Positions 44,789 through 53,611 of a DNA stretch of 58,560 nucleotides are shown piece after piece. Every line of letters starts with the position of its first letter. Positions within the stretch are counted from its first letter, which is position 1. This stretch comes from a virus: IMG/VR virus record IMGVR_UViG_3300020179_000036, positions 1 through 58,560 of that record, one strand, 5' to 3'. The notes under the pieces are model-generated. The model made no database searches, was not told where the DNA came from, and saw only the letters and a program-made list of their open reading frames with translations. Both the position numbers and the translations under genes were made by a program.

Positions 44789-46117
44789 ATGGCTTACGGA
44801 TCGGTCAAAGTTGATTCCATTGTGACTAGCACGCAGGTCATCAATACTGATGACTTGGTTGCTAAGACACGTACCGTCAGCCCCGGCACGGGTTTGACTG
44901 GCGGTGGCGATTTGTCTGCCAACCGCACCATCAGTGCTGATGTGGCAACGCAAGCTGAAGCCGAGGCCGGCGCGGCTGCAAACAAATTGATGACGCCGCA
45001 GCGCACAGCGCAGGCGATTGCTTTGTTGTCGCCGGCTCCGGTGTTTGCCTCGCAGGCCGAAGCTGAAGCTGGCTCGGCATCCGACAAAGTGATGTCCCCG
45101 CTGCGCACAGCGCAGGCGATTGCAGCTTTAAGTGGCGGCGCTGTCTACTACAACCGCAGACCTCCTCTGCATCGCGGCTCGCTGTTTTACAAGACGGCTG
45201 CAACCACAATCAGCGTGGTGGCCGGTGCTGTGCTTAACGGCAAGCTCTACGCCACGGCAACCGCTGTGACGATGCCTGCCAGCTTTACCAACAACAGCGA
45301 CTACGCCATTTGGCAGCACCCCAGCACTGGTGCTTTGGTGGCTGACGCCAACTACACAACAGCACCTGCTGGCGCCACTGGCGGCTCGATTGTTGGCGGC
45401 TTCCACTACGTCCCTAGCGGGCGGCCAACGGGTTTTAATAACACCTCCCCAACAGGTAGTGCCGAAATCCTGGAGTTCAGCATTTTTGATCTGACTTATC
45501 GCCCCAGCTGCCCAGACCCTCGCGGAATGGTTTGCATCAACGATGCGTTTTGGATTGACATCTATTTGGCAGGGGCCACCAGCTATGCCGGCAGCACGTT
45601 CTCTGCTGTCCCCAGCAGCAAGATCGGCCTGACCATTGCTGATGGCAGCAGCTACGCCCTGGTGCCCGCTCAGTACGGCGGCAACGGCAGCAGCAACTAC
45701 GGCAGCTTTACCTGGTACGAAGCCTCAGAAATGGCTGCCAGCTTTGGCAAGCGCCTGCCGTTCTATGCCGAGTTTGCAGCGGCTGCGTTTGGTGCTCCAG
45801 AGGCCGGCAGCCGTGGCTCTGACGCAGGCACGGTGCAGTGGGAGCGAATTAGCAAGTTTGGTTTGGCCCAGGCAACGGGCGTCATGTGGCAGTGGGGCGC
45901 AGACACCTCTGGAAACGGCTCTGGCGGCTCCTGGTCGGCCAACACTGAGGGTAGAGGCAGTGTGTATTCGACCGATGCCCGCGCCGTCCTCCTCGGGGGC
46001 TACTGGAACGACGGGGCCTACTCCGGGTCTCGTTACGCCGTCTGGGACACCGGTCCCTGGGCCTCCGCCAACGGCCTTGGGGCGCGTTTTGCGGCTGGGC
46101 ACCTGGTACTTGGATAG
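44789..46117 (+). CDS. DGR target: variable tail-tip adhesin, copy 2
   Basis: 442 aa, identical in sequence to the product of 4671-5999, including every residue of the variable region. Fibre-type repeats at the N-terminus and a C-type-lectin/FGE-like C-terminus. Starts 2 bp after the second tail fibre. Confidence 0.9.
   Translation: MAYGSVKVDSIVTSTQVINTDDLVAKTRTVSPGTGLTGGGDLSANRTISADVATQAEAEAGAAANKLMTPQRTAQAIALLSPAPVFASQAEAEAGSASDKVMSPLRTAQAIAALSGGAVYYNRRPPLHRGSLFYKTAATTISVVAGAVLNGKLYATATAVTMPASFTNNSDYAIWQHPSTGALVADANYTTAPAGATGGSIVGGFHYVPSGRPTGFNNTSPTGSAEILEFSIFDLTYRPSCPDPRGMVCINDAFWIDIYLAGATSYAGSTFSAVPSSKIGLTIADGSSYALVPAQYGGNGSSNYGSFTWYEASEMAASFGKRLPFYAEFAAAAFGAPEAGSRGSDAGTVQWERISKFGLAQATGVMWQWGADTSGNGSGGSWSANTEGRGSVYSTDARAVLLGGYWNDGAYSGSRYAVWDTGPWASANGLGARFAAGHLVLG
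45981..46097 (+). repeat. DGR variable repeat (VR), copy 2
   Basis: 117 bp, identical to the VR at 5863-5979, with the same 19 adenine-linked differences from the TR at 46553-46669. Independent diversification of two DGRs would not give this. Confidence 0.96.
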
Positions 46118-46119
46118 GA

Positions 46120-46133
46120 GGCGCGACAGCGCC
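46120..46133 (+). other. Small hairpin just after the VR, copy 2
   Basis: Same GGCGC-GACA-GCGCC hairpin as at 6002-6015, just after the adhesin stop. Confidence 0.5.
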
Positions 46134-46141
46134 GACTGCAA

Positions 46142-46537
46142 ATGACCAACAAGCGAGCCTCCGCAGATCCTTCTAAGGAGGCTCATGGCCTTTACATGGT
46201 GGAAAAATACGAGCGGGTCATTGACTACCTTTACCCACTTGCGCAGACAATTCCACGCAAGCACGGCACCTTTCGAGAGCTGCTAATTCGGCAGCTTTTT
46301 TTGGTGGCCGAGCACCTTAACGACGCCATCAAGGCCAACCAGCTTAGCCGCTGCTATGTACTCGACGGCAGCCTTGGCCAGCTCAGGCTGTTGCTGCGGT
46401 TCATGGTTCATCACAAGCGCAAGCTGATAACAGAGCACCAACTGGAAACCGCTCAGGCCCTAGCAGGCGAGGTGGGCTCCATGCTTGGCGGCTGGATCAA
46501 AAGACTGCAGGAACAGAAAAAAAGTGCAAAGCTGTAG
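46142..46537 (+). CDS. avd: DGR accessory variability determinant (Avd), copy 2
   Basis: 131 aa, identical to 6024-6419. Basic four-helix-bundle Avd between target gene and template repeat. Confidence 0.9.
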   Translation: MTNKRASADPSKEAHGLYMVEKYERVIDYLYPLAQTIPRKHGTFRELLIRQLFLVAEHLNDAIKANQLSRCYVLDGSLGQLRLLLRFMVHHKRKLITEHQLETAQALAGEVGSMLGGWIKRLQEQKKSAKL

Positions 46538-46552
46538 GCGGGCTTGATGGGA

Positions 46553-46669
46553 GCGCCGTCATCCTCGGGGGCAACTGGAACAACGAGGCCAACTCCGGGT
46601 CTCGTAACGCCAACTGGAACAACAATCCCTGGAACTCCAACAACAACATTGGGGCGCGTTTTGCGGCTG
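46553..46669 (+). repeat. DGR template repeat (TR), copy 2
   Basis: 117 bp, identical to 6435-6551. Non-coding, AAC-rich. The spacer to the reverse transcriptase (46670-46824) is probably part of the template RNA. Confidence 0.96.
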
Positions 46670-46824
46670 TGGCCACTGCTAAACACCACTTGGCTCTGCT
46701 GTTTCTCCGGGGCAGTAGGCCGGTGCCAACCAGGTGCCAGCCATCAAGTCCAGCTTCGGCAAACTCAGGGCCGAGTGGTGGCAATGGCAGGGAGTAGCTC
46801 GTCGAAACCTGCCGCTACCTTCTA

Positions 46825-47799
46825 ATGGGCAAAAAATTTCGCAATCTCTACGAACAGATTTATCAGTGGGATAATTTGCTTGCAGCCTACGCAGAGGCAA
46901 AGCGCGGCAAAACTTACAGCAGTTCCTATTTACGTTTTAAGGAGTACTACCTAGCCAATTTGCGCCACCTTCAGTTGCGATTGATTGAAGGCGGCTGGAG
47001 ACCCGATCCGCAGTTGGAGTTTGAAATTATTGATCCCAAGAAGCGAATGATTGCCTGCCAAAGTTTTCGTGATCGCGTGCTGCACCACGCCCTGATACAG
47101 GTGGTCGGGCCGATTCTTGACGCCGCGATGATGCCCCAGGTGTTTGCCTGCCGGGTCGGCTTGGGTACGCATCGCTGTGTCACCCGAATGCAGCAGTTGA
47201 TGCGGCAGAACCCTGATGCGTGGCTGCTGCACGTGGACTTCAGCAAGTTCTTTCCCACCATTCCCCAAGACCTGCTACTGGCCCACTTGGGCAAGAAGCT
47301 CACCTGCCAGCGCACGTTGCTGTTAATTGAGCAGGTACTAAGCGTGCAGCCCACTGGCGTGCCGATTGGGGCGCTCACCAGTCAGACCTTTGCCAACTAT
47401 TGGGGCGGCAGGCTGGATCGTTTTATCGCATTTAAAGGCATTGGCAGTTTTGTGCGTTACATGGATGACGCGGCTGTGATTGTGAGCAGCAAAGCCGATG
47501 GACTGCAACTTAAAGATGAGATTTGCTCTTTTGTTGCCAACGAAATGGGGCAGCGGATTGGCAAGTGGAGTTTAGGCCCCGTGAATCGCGGCATCACCTT
47601 TTGCGGTTTTCGCATCCGCCGCAAGTACAAGCTGATCAAGCGACAGTCCATAATCCGCCAACGGCGCAAACTCAAGGTGCTGCTTAAGCACCAGGACTAC
47701 GAAGGCTGGCGCCATTCGCAGATTGCTTGGATGGGCCACGTGCGCCATGGTGATGGACAGAATAGTCTTGTCCACCTAGGGCTTGCATTACCATGCTGA
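46825..47799 (+). CDS. DGR reverse transcriptase, copy 2
   Basis: 324 aa, identical to 6707-7681, with YMDD at 212-215 and the DGR-type IGALTSQ at 181-187. Overlaps the next gene by 7 bp. Confidence 0.96.
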   Translation: MGKKFRNLYEQIYQWDNLLAAYAEAKRGKTYSSSYLRFKEYYLANLRHLQLRLIEGGWRPDPQLEFEIIDPKKRMIACQSFRDRVLHHALIQVVGPILDAAMMPQVFACRVGLGTHRCVTRMQQLMRQNPDAWLLHVDFSKFFPTIPQDLLLAHLGKKLTCQRTLLLIEQVLSVQPTGVPIGALTSQTFANYWGGRLDRFIAFKGIGSFVRYMDDAAVIVSSKADGLQLKDEICSFVANEMGQRIGKWSLGPVNRGITFCGFRIRRKYKLIKRQSIIRQRRKLKVLLKHQDYEGWRHSQIAWMGHVRHGDGQNSLVHLGLALPC

Positions 47800-48041
47800 T
47801 CGTCAACACCCCCTCCGACTTGGCAGCTGCAGAAGTCGGCACTGAGCGGACGGCTTTTCTGAACAGCCTGCTGAATGACTACATCGTTTTTGATGACGCG
47901 GCCTATCCCGAAGGCTATGACCGCAATCTGAAGGAAGGCGATGAGGGCTACATTGCTCCCGTTATTCGCCAAGAATGGAACGCAGGCGCTGCTGCTGGCT
48001 GGGGATTTACCAGTCGTGCGCAAATTGAAGAGCTGCTGTAA
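47793..48041 (+). CDS. Conserved small protein after the DGR reverse transcriptase (phage B)
   Basis: 82 aa, homologue of 7675-7926 with changes mainly near the C-terminus (GFTSRAQIEELL against GFASREQIEALLN). The identical core of the repeat ends inside this gene. Function unknown. Confidence 0.75.
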   Translation: MLIVNTPSDLAAAEVGTERTAFLNSLLNDYIVFDDAAYPEGYDRNLKEGDEGYIAPVIRQEWNAGAAAGWGFTSRAQIEELL

Positions 48042-48175
48042 TGGCTGTCAAATCAAAAACTGCGCTAGGGCGAATCGAGTTCAAACCCGGCAAACCCAAG
48101 CGCACCCGTCAAGGGCAGGGGCAACACTCCCTGCCTAGTCACGGACGCAAGAAACTGCGCGGTCAGGGCCGCTAA
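48041..48175 (+). CDS. Basic microprotein (phage B)
   Basis: 44 aa, Lys/Arg/Gly/Gln-rich, beginning MAVKSK and ending KKLRGQGR. Counterpart of 8155-8292. Its ATG overlaps the stop of the previous gene by one base. Confidence 0.65.
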   Translation: MAVKSKTALGRIEFKPGKPKRTRQGQGQHSLPSHGRKKLRGQGR

Positions 48176-48226
48176 AGCGGGTCTGGACAGTCCGCGATAC
48201 GCTTTGGCTGAACAGGAACAAGACCA

Positions 48227-48472
48227 GTGATCGAAGTAGCGGCGGCGGTTGCGGGTGCAGTGATCACCGTGGGCGCTATGAGCATGGGGTCCATGGGTGC
48301 CCGTAACCGCGAAGGCCGAGACGCTCTGATTCGTTTGGCTGCCAGTGTGGACAACGTGGCAGCACGCCTTGAGCAGTTGCACGTGGACATGAAGTCCGAC
48401 CGCAAGGAAACTTTCTCTCGCCTTAACAACCTTGAGCAGCGGGTGGCACGGCTTGAGGTGCCGCACCAGTGA
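48227..48472 (+). CDS. Membrane plus coiled-coil small protein (phage B)
   Basis: 81 aa from GTG with AGGAA 9 bp upstream. One hydrophobic helix (VAAAVAGAVITVGAM) and a charged coiled coil nearly identical to that of 8646-8897 (DALIRLAASVDNVAARLEQL). Holin or spanin-like role possible. Confidence 0.72.
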   Translation: MIEVAAAVAGAVITVGAMSMGSMGARNREGRDALIRLAASVDNVAARLEQLHVDMKSDRKETFSRLNNLEQRVARLEVPHQ

Positions 48473-48723
48473 ACCTGACGGAGATGCCATTGGAGCTGGC
48501 TCTCCGCAAAGAGGCGACACAACGGCTACTGCAGTCGTTCTACGAAGAGCAAGAGTGGGACAAGCTGATGGAAGCGGCTGAGATCCTCAATGCTGCCTGG
48601 CATCAGCAATCGGCTATTGCCAAATGGCTAGCCAAGGAAGCCGCGGATAACCTGGCAGAGGCCTACACGGCCTTCCGCGGTACAACAACACACAACAAAG
48701 GAGTTTCAGATGGAAGGGATTGA
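48469..48723 (+). CDS. Conserved helical small protein (phage B)
   Basis: 84 aa from GTG, homologue of 9133-9360 (AAWHQQSAIAKWLAKEAADNLAEAY). Overlaps the previous gene by 4 bp and the next by 14 bp. Confidence 0.72.
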   Translation: MNLTEMPLELALRKEATQRLLQSFYEEQEWDKLMEAAEILNAAWHQQSAIAKWLAKEAADNLAEAYTAFRGTTTHNKGVSDGRD

Positions 48724-48865
48724 TGCAGTGCTCAACAGCCCAGCCACATGGATTGTGGTAGCTGCGGCTAGTGAGCTAATTGGCATGAGCCGCCTGAAGA
48801 GCAACAGCATTATCCAGCTGGTGTTCCAGGGTTTGCAGCTGCTGCGCAGAAGCCGAGGGCGCTAG
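48710..48865 (+). CDS. Small membrane protein in the lysis cluster
   Basis: 51 aa, with a good AAAGGAG ribosome binding site 8 bp before the ATG. One hydrophobic stretch (WIVVAAASELIGM) and a basic C-terminus (LLRRSRGR). Possible holin. Confidence 0.6.
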   Translation: MEGIDAVLNSPATWIVVAAASELIGMSRLKSNSIIQLVFQGLQLLRRSRGR

Positions 48866-48905
48866 GCGGGCGGCACAGCCGCCCTTTTCCTGCGCGTTGC
48901 CAGGG

Positions 48906-49061
48906 CTACTTCTTTTTCTTGGCGGTTTTAGCTGAATCCTTAAAAGCCTTGGCAGTAGGGGCACCCTTCTGACCAGGCTTTCTCATGGTTTCGCCTGAAC
49001 CTGCCTTGATGCGCTCACGCTTGGCGTTGATGTTGGCGTAGAGCCCTTTTTTAGGTGCCAT
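48906..49061 (-). CDS. Conserved Lys-rich small phage protein (phage B)
   Basis: 51 aa, close homologue of 8319-8471 (MAPKKGLYANINAKRERI..., SAKTAKKKK end). Same strand and place relative to the lysis genes. Confidence 0.8.
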   Translation of the reverse strand: MAPKKGLYANINAKRERIKAGSGETMRKPGQKGAPTAKAFKDSAKTAKKKK

Positions 49062-49062
49062 A

Positions 49063-49113
49063 TCAGTAGCCCTTCTTCCCGCCGCCTTTGCCGCCTTTGC
49101 CGCCTTTTTTCAT
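49063..49113 (-). CDS. Gly/Lys micro-ORF (phage B)
   Basis: Encodes MKKGGKGGKGGGKKGY. Same place and nearly the same peptide as 8474-8524; one base separates its stop from the ATG of the Lys-rich protein. Confidence 0.5.
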   Translation of the reverse strand: MKKGGKGGKGGGKKGY

Positions 49114-49137
49114 GGTGTTGCTCCGGGTAGTTACAGC

Positions 49138-49326
49138 TTAGTCAAAATCGCGCAAGTGGTACTGCCCCGCAATAGCACCGTCTTTTTGCACCGGGTACAA
49201 CGTGGATCCGCCGTTGGTTTCATAGGCCATGGTGAGCCATTGATGGAGGAACGGCTCCTGGTCCTTGTGCTGTTCCACAAGGGCAACAAGCTTGGCCAAT
49301 TCAGGCCGCGGCAGCAGTCGTTTCAT
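49138..49326 (-). CDS. Hypothetical small protein after the endolysin
   Basis: 62 aa (MKRLLPRPELAKLVALVEQHK...). Its ATG overlaps the endolysin stop by one base, so the two are probably translated together. No family recognised. Confidence 0.6.
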   Translation of the reverse strand: MKRLLPRPELAKLVALVEQHKDQEPFLHQWLTMAYETNGGSTLYPVQKDGAIAGQYHLRDFD

Positions 49327-50318
49327 TAGTAATCCCAGCGAATACGGGGCCGCCCAGGGCGGATGCCGATGTGGACAAAGCCTTTGGGTGCGCCGTAGCC
49401 CAAGGAAAACGGGTAGTGCTTGTCCAGCCACCGTTGAAGCTCAAGCACTGACATGCCATCCAGGTAGAAATCAATGGCGCCTGTGTCTGGTACGTCGTAG
49501 AGGTGCTCTGAGCGGGTGGCACCACCAACCTGGGCGTTGATCTTGGGTGGTCGATAGCCGGAAGTAATGATTGCCGGCTTACCAAAGTGATCACGGGCTT
49601 TTTGGACAAATTGCGCAAGCACTACAGCGGTATCGCACTGGTACTGGGCCTTGAAACGTCGGACCTCAGAGTGAAGGGCTAGCTCTCCGTAGGTGATGTT
49701 GGGGGTGAGCTTGTAGGAAAACGGAGTAGACGGCGTGAACTTTGGTGTTTGGACAGCAGGCGACCCGTGCTCATCCATCAGCCGGATAAGTTTTTCGGCG
49801 TAGGTCGGATCTGTGGCGTAACCCTCGCTGACTAACCGCTTGGCTGCGGCATTACGCGTCCAAGCGTGGTTAACGCCATGGAAATTTTTGAAGTCCTTGT
49901 ACCAACGGTCGACCAGGTACTGAACGCAGGTGGCCAGGTCAGGGAAGTTGATAAAGCCAGCGGTGATGGTGACCCACTTGCCGTTAATAAACTCCTTGGT
50001 TTTAGCGTCAGTGCCAGGGCCTTTTAGGCCAAAGGCGTTCCAGGTGCCGGAGAAGTGCTTGCCCCAGCCGGATTCAAGGGCCCACTGAGCGGCTACCAGC
50101 TCGGGGTACTTGGCACCCGCCCGGCGAGCAAGGATGGATACGTCATCCCAAGTGTTCCCCAGAGGCGTCTCCTTGGGCCTAGGAGCCGCTCTATAGACCT
50201 CAGCGAACTCAGATAGCTGATCGGGGGTCAACAGGCCTTGTAGGGCGTTCCAGGCCGCTATCTGATGGGGTAGCTCCTTGTAGTGCTTAGCCGCGTCAGT
50301 CAGCTTGATGCTTGCCAT
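49326..50318 (-). CDS. Two-domain endolysin: GH73-like glucosaminidase plus M15 peptidase (phage B)
   Basis: 330 aa. Residues 62-195 are a GH73-like domain (AKYPELVAAQWALESGWGKH, N.FGLKG, ITAGFINFPDLATCVQYLVDRWY, EGYATDPTYAEKLIRLM). Residues 215-330 are an M15-type DD-peptidase: SGYRPPKIN, the zinc ligands His in RSEHLYD and Asp in GAIDFYLDG, and His in KGFVHIGIR. It would cut both glycan and peptide of the wall at lysis. The first domain is close to the C-terminal domain of the gp15-like protein of phage A. Confidence 0.92.
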   Translation of the reverse strand: MASIKLTDAAKHYKELPHQIAAWNALQGLLTPDQLSEFAEVYRAAPRPKETPLGNTWDDVSILARRAGAKYPELVAAQWALESGWGKHFSGTWNAFGLKGPGTDAKTKEFINGKWVTITAGFINFPDLATCVQYLVDRWYKDFKNFHGVNHAWTRNAAAKRLVSEGYATDPTYAEKLIRLMDEHGSPAVQTPKFTPSTPFSYKLTPNITYGELALHSEVRRFKAQYQCDTAVVLAQFVQKARDHFGKPAIITSGYRPPKINAQVGGATRSEHLYDVPDTGAIDFYLDGMSVLELQRWLDKHYPFSLGYGAPKGFVHIGIRPGRPRIRWDY

Positions 50319-50556
50319 GGGTCAGCACAGGGTCTTTAGGGAAGATTTGGACGTTGGAAACCTTGAACGGCAACCGTTCCCAGACATCGTGCTGGATAGC
50401 GACGTCCCAGGCCATCTCCTCACTGGGTGCCATGACGATGGTTTGGAAGGATCCGCGCTCCTTGTGGCCGTTAACGCCAATAAACACGCCTGGCAGACGG
50501 ATCACGTAAGCCTTTAGCTGCAGCGGCTCATCTTCGCAGGGAGATCCATGAGCCAT
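50296..50556 (-). CDS. Hypothetical protein between endolysin and terminase
   Basis: 86 aa. YVIRLPGVFIGVNGHKERGSFQTIVMAPSEEMAWDVAIQHDVWERLPFKVSNVQIFP looks like a small alpha/beta fold. Overlaps the terminase end by 29 bp and the endolysin start by 23 bp. Not recognised. Confidence 0.6.
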   Translation of the reverse strand: MAHGSPCEDEPLQLKAYVIRLPGVFIGVNGHKERGSFQTIVMAPSEEMAWDVAIQHDVWERLPFKVSNVQIFPKDPVLTHGKHQAD

Positions 50557-52258
50557 TTGCAGGAGCCTTTGGAAGATCCTTAAGAGGGACACCAAGCAAA
50601 TGGGCGTCAAGGGCTCCTTCTATGTTGCCCATGAAAGCTTCAAGCTCCAAATCCCACAGCTCAGCTTTACGTTCTTTGATTGCCCGGTCCTCGTCGATAG
50701 CAAGGCTTTCGTTCCAGTACTCAACAGCACCTGCCACGGCATCCAGGCGGTCATCGTGCTGCAGGCAGCCTCTATCCACCGTGATGTGGGTGAGCTGGTG
50801 GAAGAGCTGGTAGCTAAGGCGCCGTTCAATGGCGTCGTCCTCCCGTCCCTTGGCATCGCTTTCGACGACTGAGCGGTTGACGATGAGCCGGTGCTGGTTC
50901 ATGACGGGCTCAAGGGCGTTAATGATCCGCCGCTCCTTTTGCACGTTCGACCTGACGGGTTCGATGGTGCAGGGGTGATGGATCTGCAGGTAGGGCTTAA
51001 GCAAGTTCTCAAGCATGCCTTGGCCAAACTGGTCTTCCAGGAGGATGAGGTTGACCTTGCGGCGCTTAGCGGCCTGTGCCAGGCCTTCCAGCACCTGATC
51101 GGTGTAGCCATCCTTGTAAGCACCGACCTCTAGCAGGAACAAGCTGCCGTTGAGGTGAGCGACGATGGCGTATGCGGTTTCGTCCTGACCGCGACCTGAG
51201 GGGTCAATGAACATGACGCAGCCCTGGAAGGGCAACCAATCGCCATGGATAAAGGCAGGACGGTGGTAGAAGTCACCGCTGAAGCCAACGGCTGGCAGGT
51301 CAGTGATGCGGTATTCAGCCCCACCGGACCACACCAGCTTTTCTGGGGCATGGTCTGACACCTCCAACACGATCAGGTCACTGAGGCGCAACGGAAAGCG
51401 CATCAGGTCCGACAGGGTGGTGTCTAGTTGGAACTGCAGGGCAAAGGCTGATCGTCCGTAGCTGGTCTCCCGTTCCAGGAGGTCCATCTCAGAGAACCGC
51501 CGCGGGTCTGTTGGCTTACCGACCAGGGCCTTATCCGCTTCCAGGATCACTGGTGCCAGGACTTCGCCGTACTTCTCTGGCTTTTCGGGGTAACGAGCGG
51601 GCCATGTACGGGCAGTGAACCCCCGTAGCTGCAGCTTGTTGTACAGGCTCTCCTCGGTCTGGGGTGTGCCCAGGAACATGACGTCCCCACCGGGCTTGAG
51701 GATGGCCTGGAACTCACCAACAGCAGCCAGCAGCTTCTCCCGCATGCCAACAGTCCAGCTGGTGTTAGGGGTCTCTACGTCATCAGGAAGGATCAGGTCA
51801 GCACGACTACCGGTGAGCTGACCAAAGATGCCAACTGACTTCAACGACGGTGACTGATCAGGGAAAGCAGGCCGTACATCAAACCGATTACTAGCTGCCC
51901 GTTGTTCATCACGGTCTGGTTCCAGGCATTGCAACAGGGGCATCTCCCGAATCAGGCGGATGCAGAACATGGCGAAGTCATCAGCCCGTGTCTTAGAGGC
52001 CGACACCACCATGATTTTTTTCTGTGGGTCGTTGCGCAGTAGCCATAGGGCATAGGCCGCGGCCATCCATGACTTACCCACACCCCGAAAGGCCTGGATC
52101 ACCCGACGACTGGGGCCCTCTTGCATGTACCCAGCTATGTCCAACTGGATGGGTGTGGGATCTGGTAGCTGCAGATGTCGCCACACCACCACCAGGAAAT
52201 ACCGAAAGTCGCTGCTGAACGGTTCCGGGAGTGGTTGCCAATTGGTCTTGGTGGCCAT
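50528..52258 (-). CDS. Terminase large subunit (phage B)
   Basis: 576 aa, T7 gp19-like. Walker A AFRGVGKS at 56-63, Walker B-like LILPDDVE, nuclease acids in MFIDPSGRGQDE and HDDRLDAVAG. Homologous along its length to 10373-12181. Overlaps the small subunit by one base. Confidence 0.96.
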   Translation of the reverse strand: MATKTNWQPLPEPFSSDFRYFLVVVWRHLQLPDPTPIQLDIAGYMQEGPSRRVIQAFRGVGKSWMAAAYALWLLRNDPQKKIMVVSASKTRADDFAMFCIRLIREMPLLQCLEPDRDEQRAASNRFDVRPAFPDQSPSLKSVGIFGQLTGSRADLILPDDVETPNTSWTVGMREKLLAAVGEFQAILKPGGDVMFLGTPQTEESLYNKLQLRGFTARTWPARYPEKPEKYGEVLAPVILEADKALVGKPTDPRRFSEMDLLERETSYGRSAFALQFQLDTTLSDLMRFPLRLSDLIVLEVSDHAPEKLVWSGGAEYRITDLPAVGFSGDFYHRPAFIHGDWLPFQGCVMFIDPSGRGQDETAYAIVAHLNGSLFLLEVGAYKDGYTDQVLEGLAQAAKRRKVNLILLEDQFGQGMLENLLKPYLQIHHPCTIEPVRSNVQKERRIINALEPVMNQHRLIVNRSVVESDAKGREDDAIERRLSYQLFHQLTHITVDRGCLQHDDRLDAVAGAVEYWNESLAIDEDRAIKERKAELWDLELEAFMGNIEGALDAHLLGVPLKDLPKAPANGSWISLRR

Positions 52259-52500
52259 CAGGCCGATTTACGACGTGGTGCCATGTGCACCACCTTGTCC
52301 AGATCCGGCAGGGATGACACCAGGTCACCAAATGGCGTGCCCTCTACTGGCTGAGCACTGATCTGGTTGTCTTTCAGGAACTGCCGCAGGACATTCAGCT
52401 CACTACCCGTGATGGTGCCTTCATCCAGCTTCTCCTTCAGGTGCATGGCCAAACCGGCATGCAGGTCAGCTAGCTGCTCGTTGATGTCATTGCGGGCCAT
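52258..52500 (-). CDS. Terminase small subunit (phage B)
   Basis: 80 aa with GGAGG 6 bp before the ATG. Helical N-terminus (INEQLADLHAGLAMHLKEKLDEG) and basic end (APRRKSA). It is directly upstream of the large subunit on the same strand, the usual arrangement. Homologue of 10090-10383. Confidence 0.8.
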   Translation of the reverse strand: MARNDINEQLADLHAGLAMHLKEKLDEGTITGSELNVLRQFLKDNQISAQPVEGTPFGDLVSSLPDLDKVVHMAPRRKSA

Positions 52501-53376
52501 AGGGGCCTCCTGCTGTCTCCTTTGGGTTTGTGGAGAGGAGAGCGACCACCCTCCTCCCTGTTCAGCAGTGCCCACCACAGGCACCCCATCACCCTAGCCC
52601 CATCACCCCCATACCTGCCAACTGGGGACCAGAACACATGTACTGCGCAATAATGAATAGGGGGAAATAGGGGCAATAGGGGAAGGGGGGGTAAGGGGGG
52701 GTAGGGGTAACCATAGTTAACTATGGTTCACCATGGTTATAGGTGCAGCTCTGCTGCACCGGCTGGATCTACTCCCGTAGGGCTCTAACCCCTCTGAACT
52801 ATAGATACAAGGAGTACTAAGTATTAGGTCCTTAGTACTTCCTAATATCCAATACATAGTTCACTTAGGTACACCTAAGTACCCTATACAACCTAAGTTG
52901 TACTTAGTTAAACCCTATTCAACTTCTGGTCGTCCAGGTTCGCTTTTTTGCTCCGAAAATGTGAGGGGCTTACGCGTACACCCCTGGCCGCAATCACCCC
53001 CCGTAGGGGCCCTGCCGGCAATTTGTGGCAAGGGGTGGGGGGGTACATTGCAACAACAGCCGCAACAGCAGGCCCTAACCCATTGGCACAATTGGGATCC
53101 CAGGGGACTACATAACCCTAGGGGCAGGCAGGGGGGGGGTCCGCAGACTGCAGCAGGGCGGCAGCTGCGGGCCTGCGTGTTTGTTGTTTGCCGCCCAACA
53201 CCAAGGAAACACCAAGGCAAGACCAAGGAGCACCGGGGCAACGCAGGTCCGAAACGGTGCGCCCCTAGCGGTAGTGGCTAGGATGGGGGAACAGCGGGCG
53301 GCCTTGAGCTGACCGCTGCCCACCACACCGCCGCCGCTCCGGCCCACCAGGGCCGGTAGGTGAGCGGATCCTGCAC
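52501..53376. other. Palindrome-rich control region of phage B, no gene
   Basis: About 880 bp between leftward and rightward genes. A G-rich run (52660-52707) leads into an AT-rich stretch with many perfect inverted repeats: 52709-52728 (20-bp palindrome centred on GTTAAC), 52742-52760 (GGTGCAGC-TCT-GCTGCACC), 52813-52839 (AGTACTAAG/CTTAGTACT), 52863-52880 (ACTTAGGT-AC-ACCTAAGT), 52887-52902 (TACAAC-CTAA-GTTGTA). The half-site ACCTAAG recurs. This could be an origin, an operator cluster, or both. Confidence 0.6.
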
Positions 53377-53538
53377 ATGGACAACATGGAGATCACAGAA
53401 CGCAGCTCGAAAGCCGAGCTGATCTCATCTGCTTGTGAGCTGGTCGACAGCCAGGCACGGCAGGTTGAGACCTTGCAACAGCAGCAGATGGCCCTGCTAA
53501 CCCTTCTGGGGCTAGCTGTCGCCTTGCTGCTGTTGTGA
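53377..53538 (+). CDS. Tail-anchored membrane microprotein
   Basis: 53 aa. A charged N-terminus with Gln-rich helix, then LLTLLGLAVALLLL running to the last residue, a C-terminal membrane anchor. First rightward gene of phage B. No strong ribosome binding site. Confidence 0.55.
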   Translation: MDNMEITERSSKAELISSACELVDSQARQVETLQQQQMALLTLLGLAVALLLL

Positions 53539-53611
53539 CCGCTTGACGGCATCACGGGGCCCTCCGGGGCCCTCTGCTGCCCTCAGCAGCACACCCACCA
53601 CAACGCACACC

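Larger units (their letters stand above)
43839..48004 (+). repeat. Long direct repeat, copy 2 (fibre stalk plus DGR cassette)
   Basis: Second copy of 3721-7886, offset 40,118 bp. Differences are limited to the first 680 bp and to the stretch after 47836; the part between appears identical, VR included. Confidence 0.93.
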
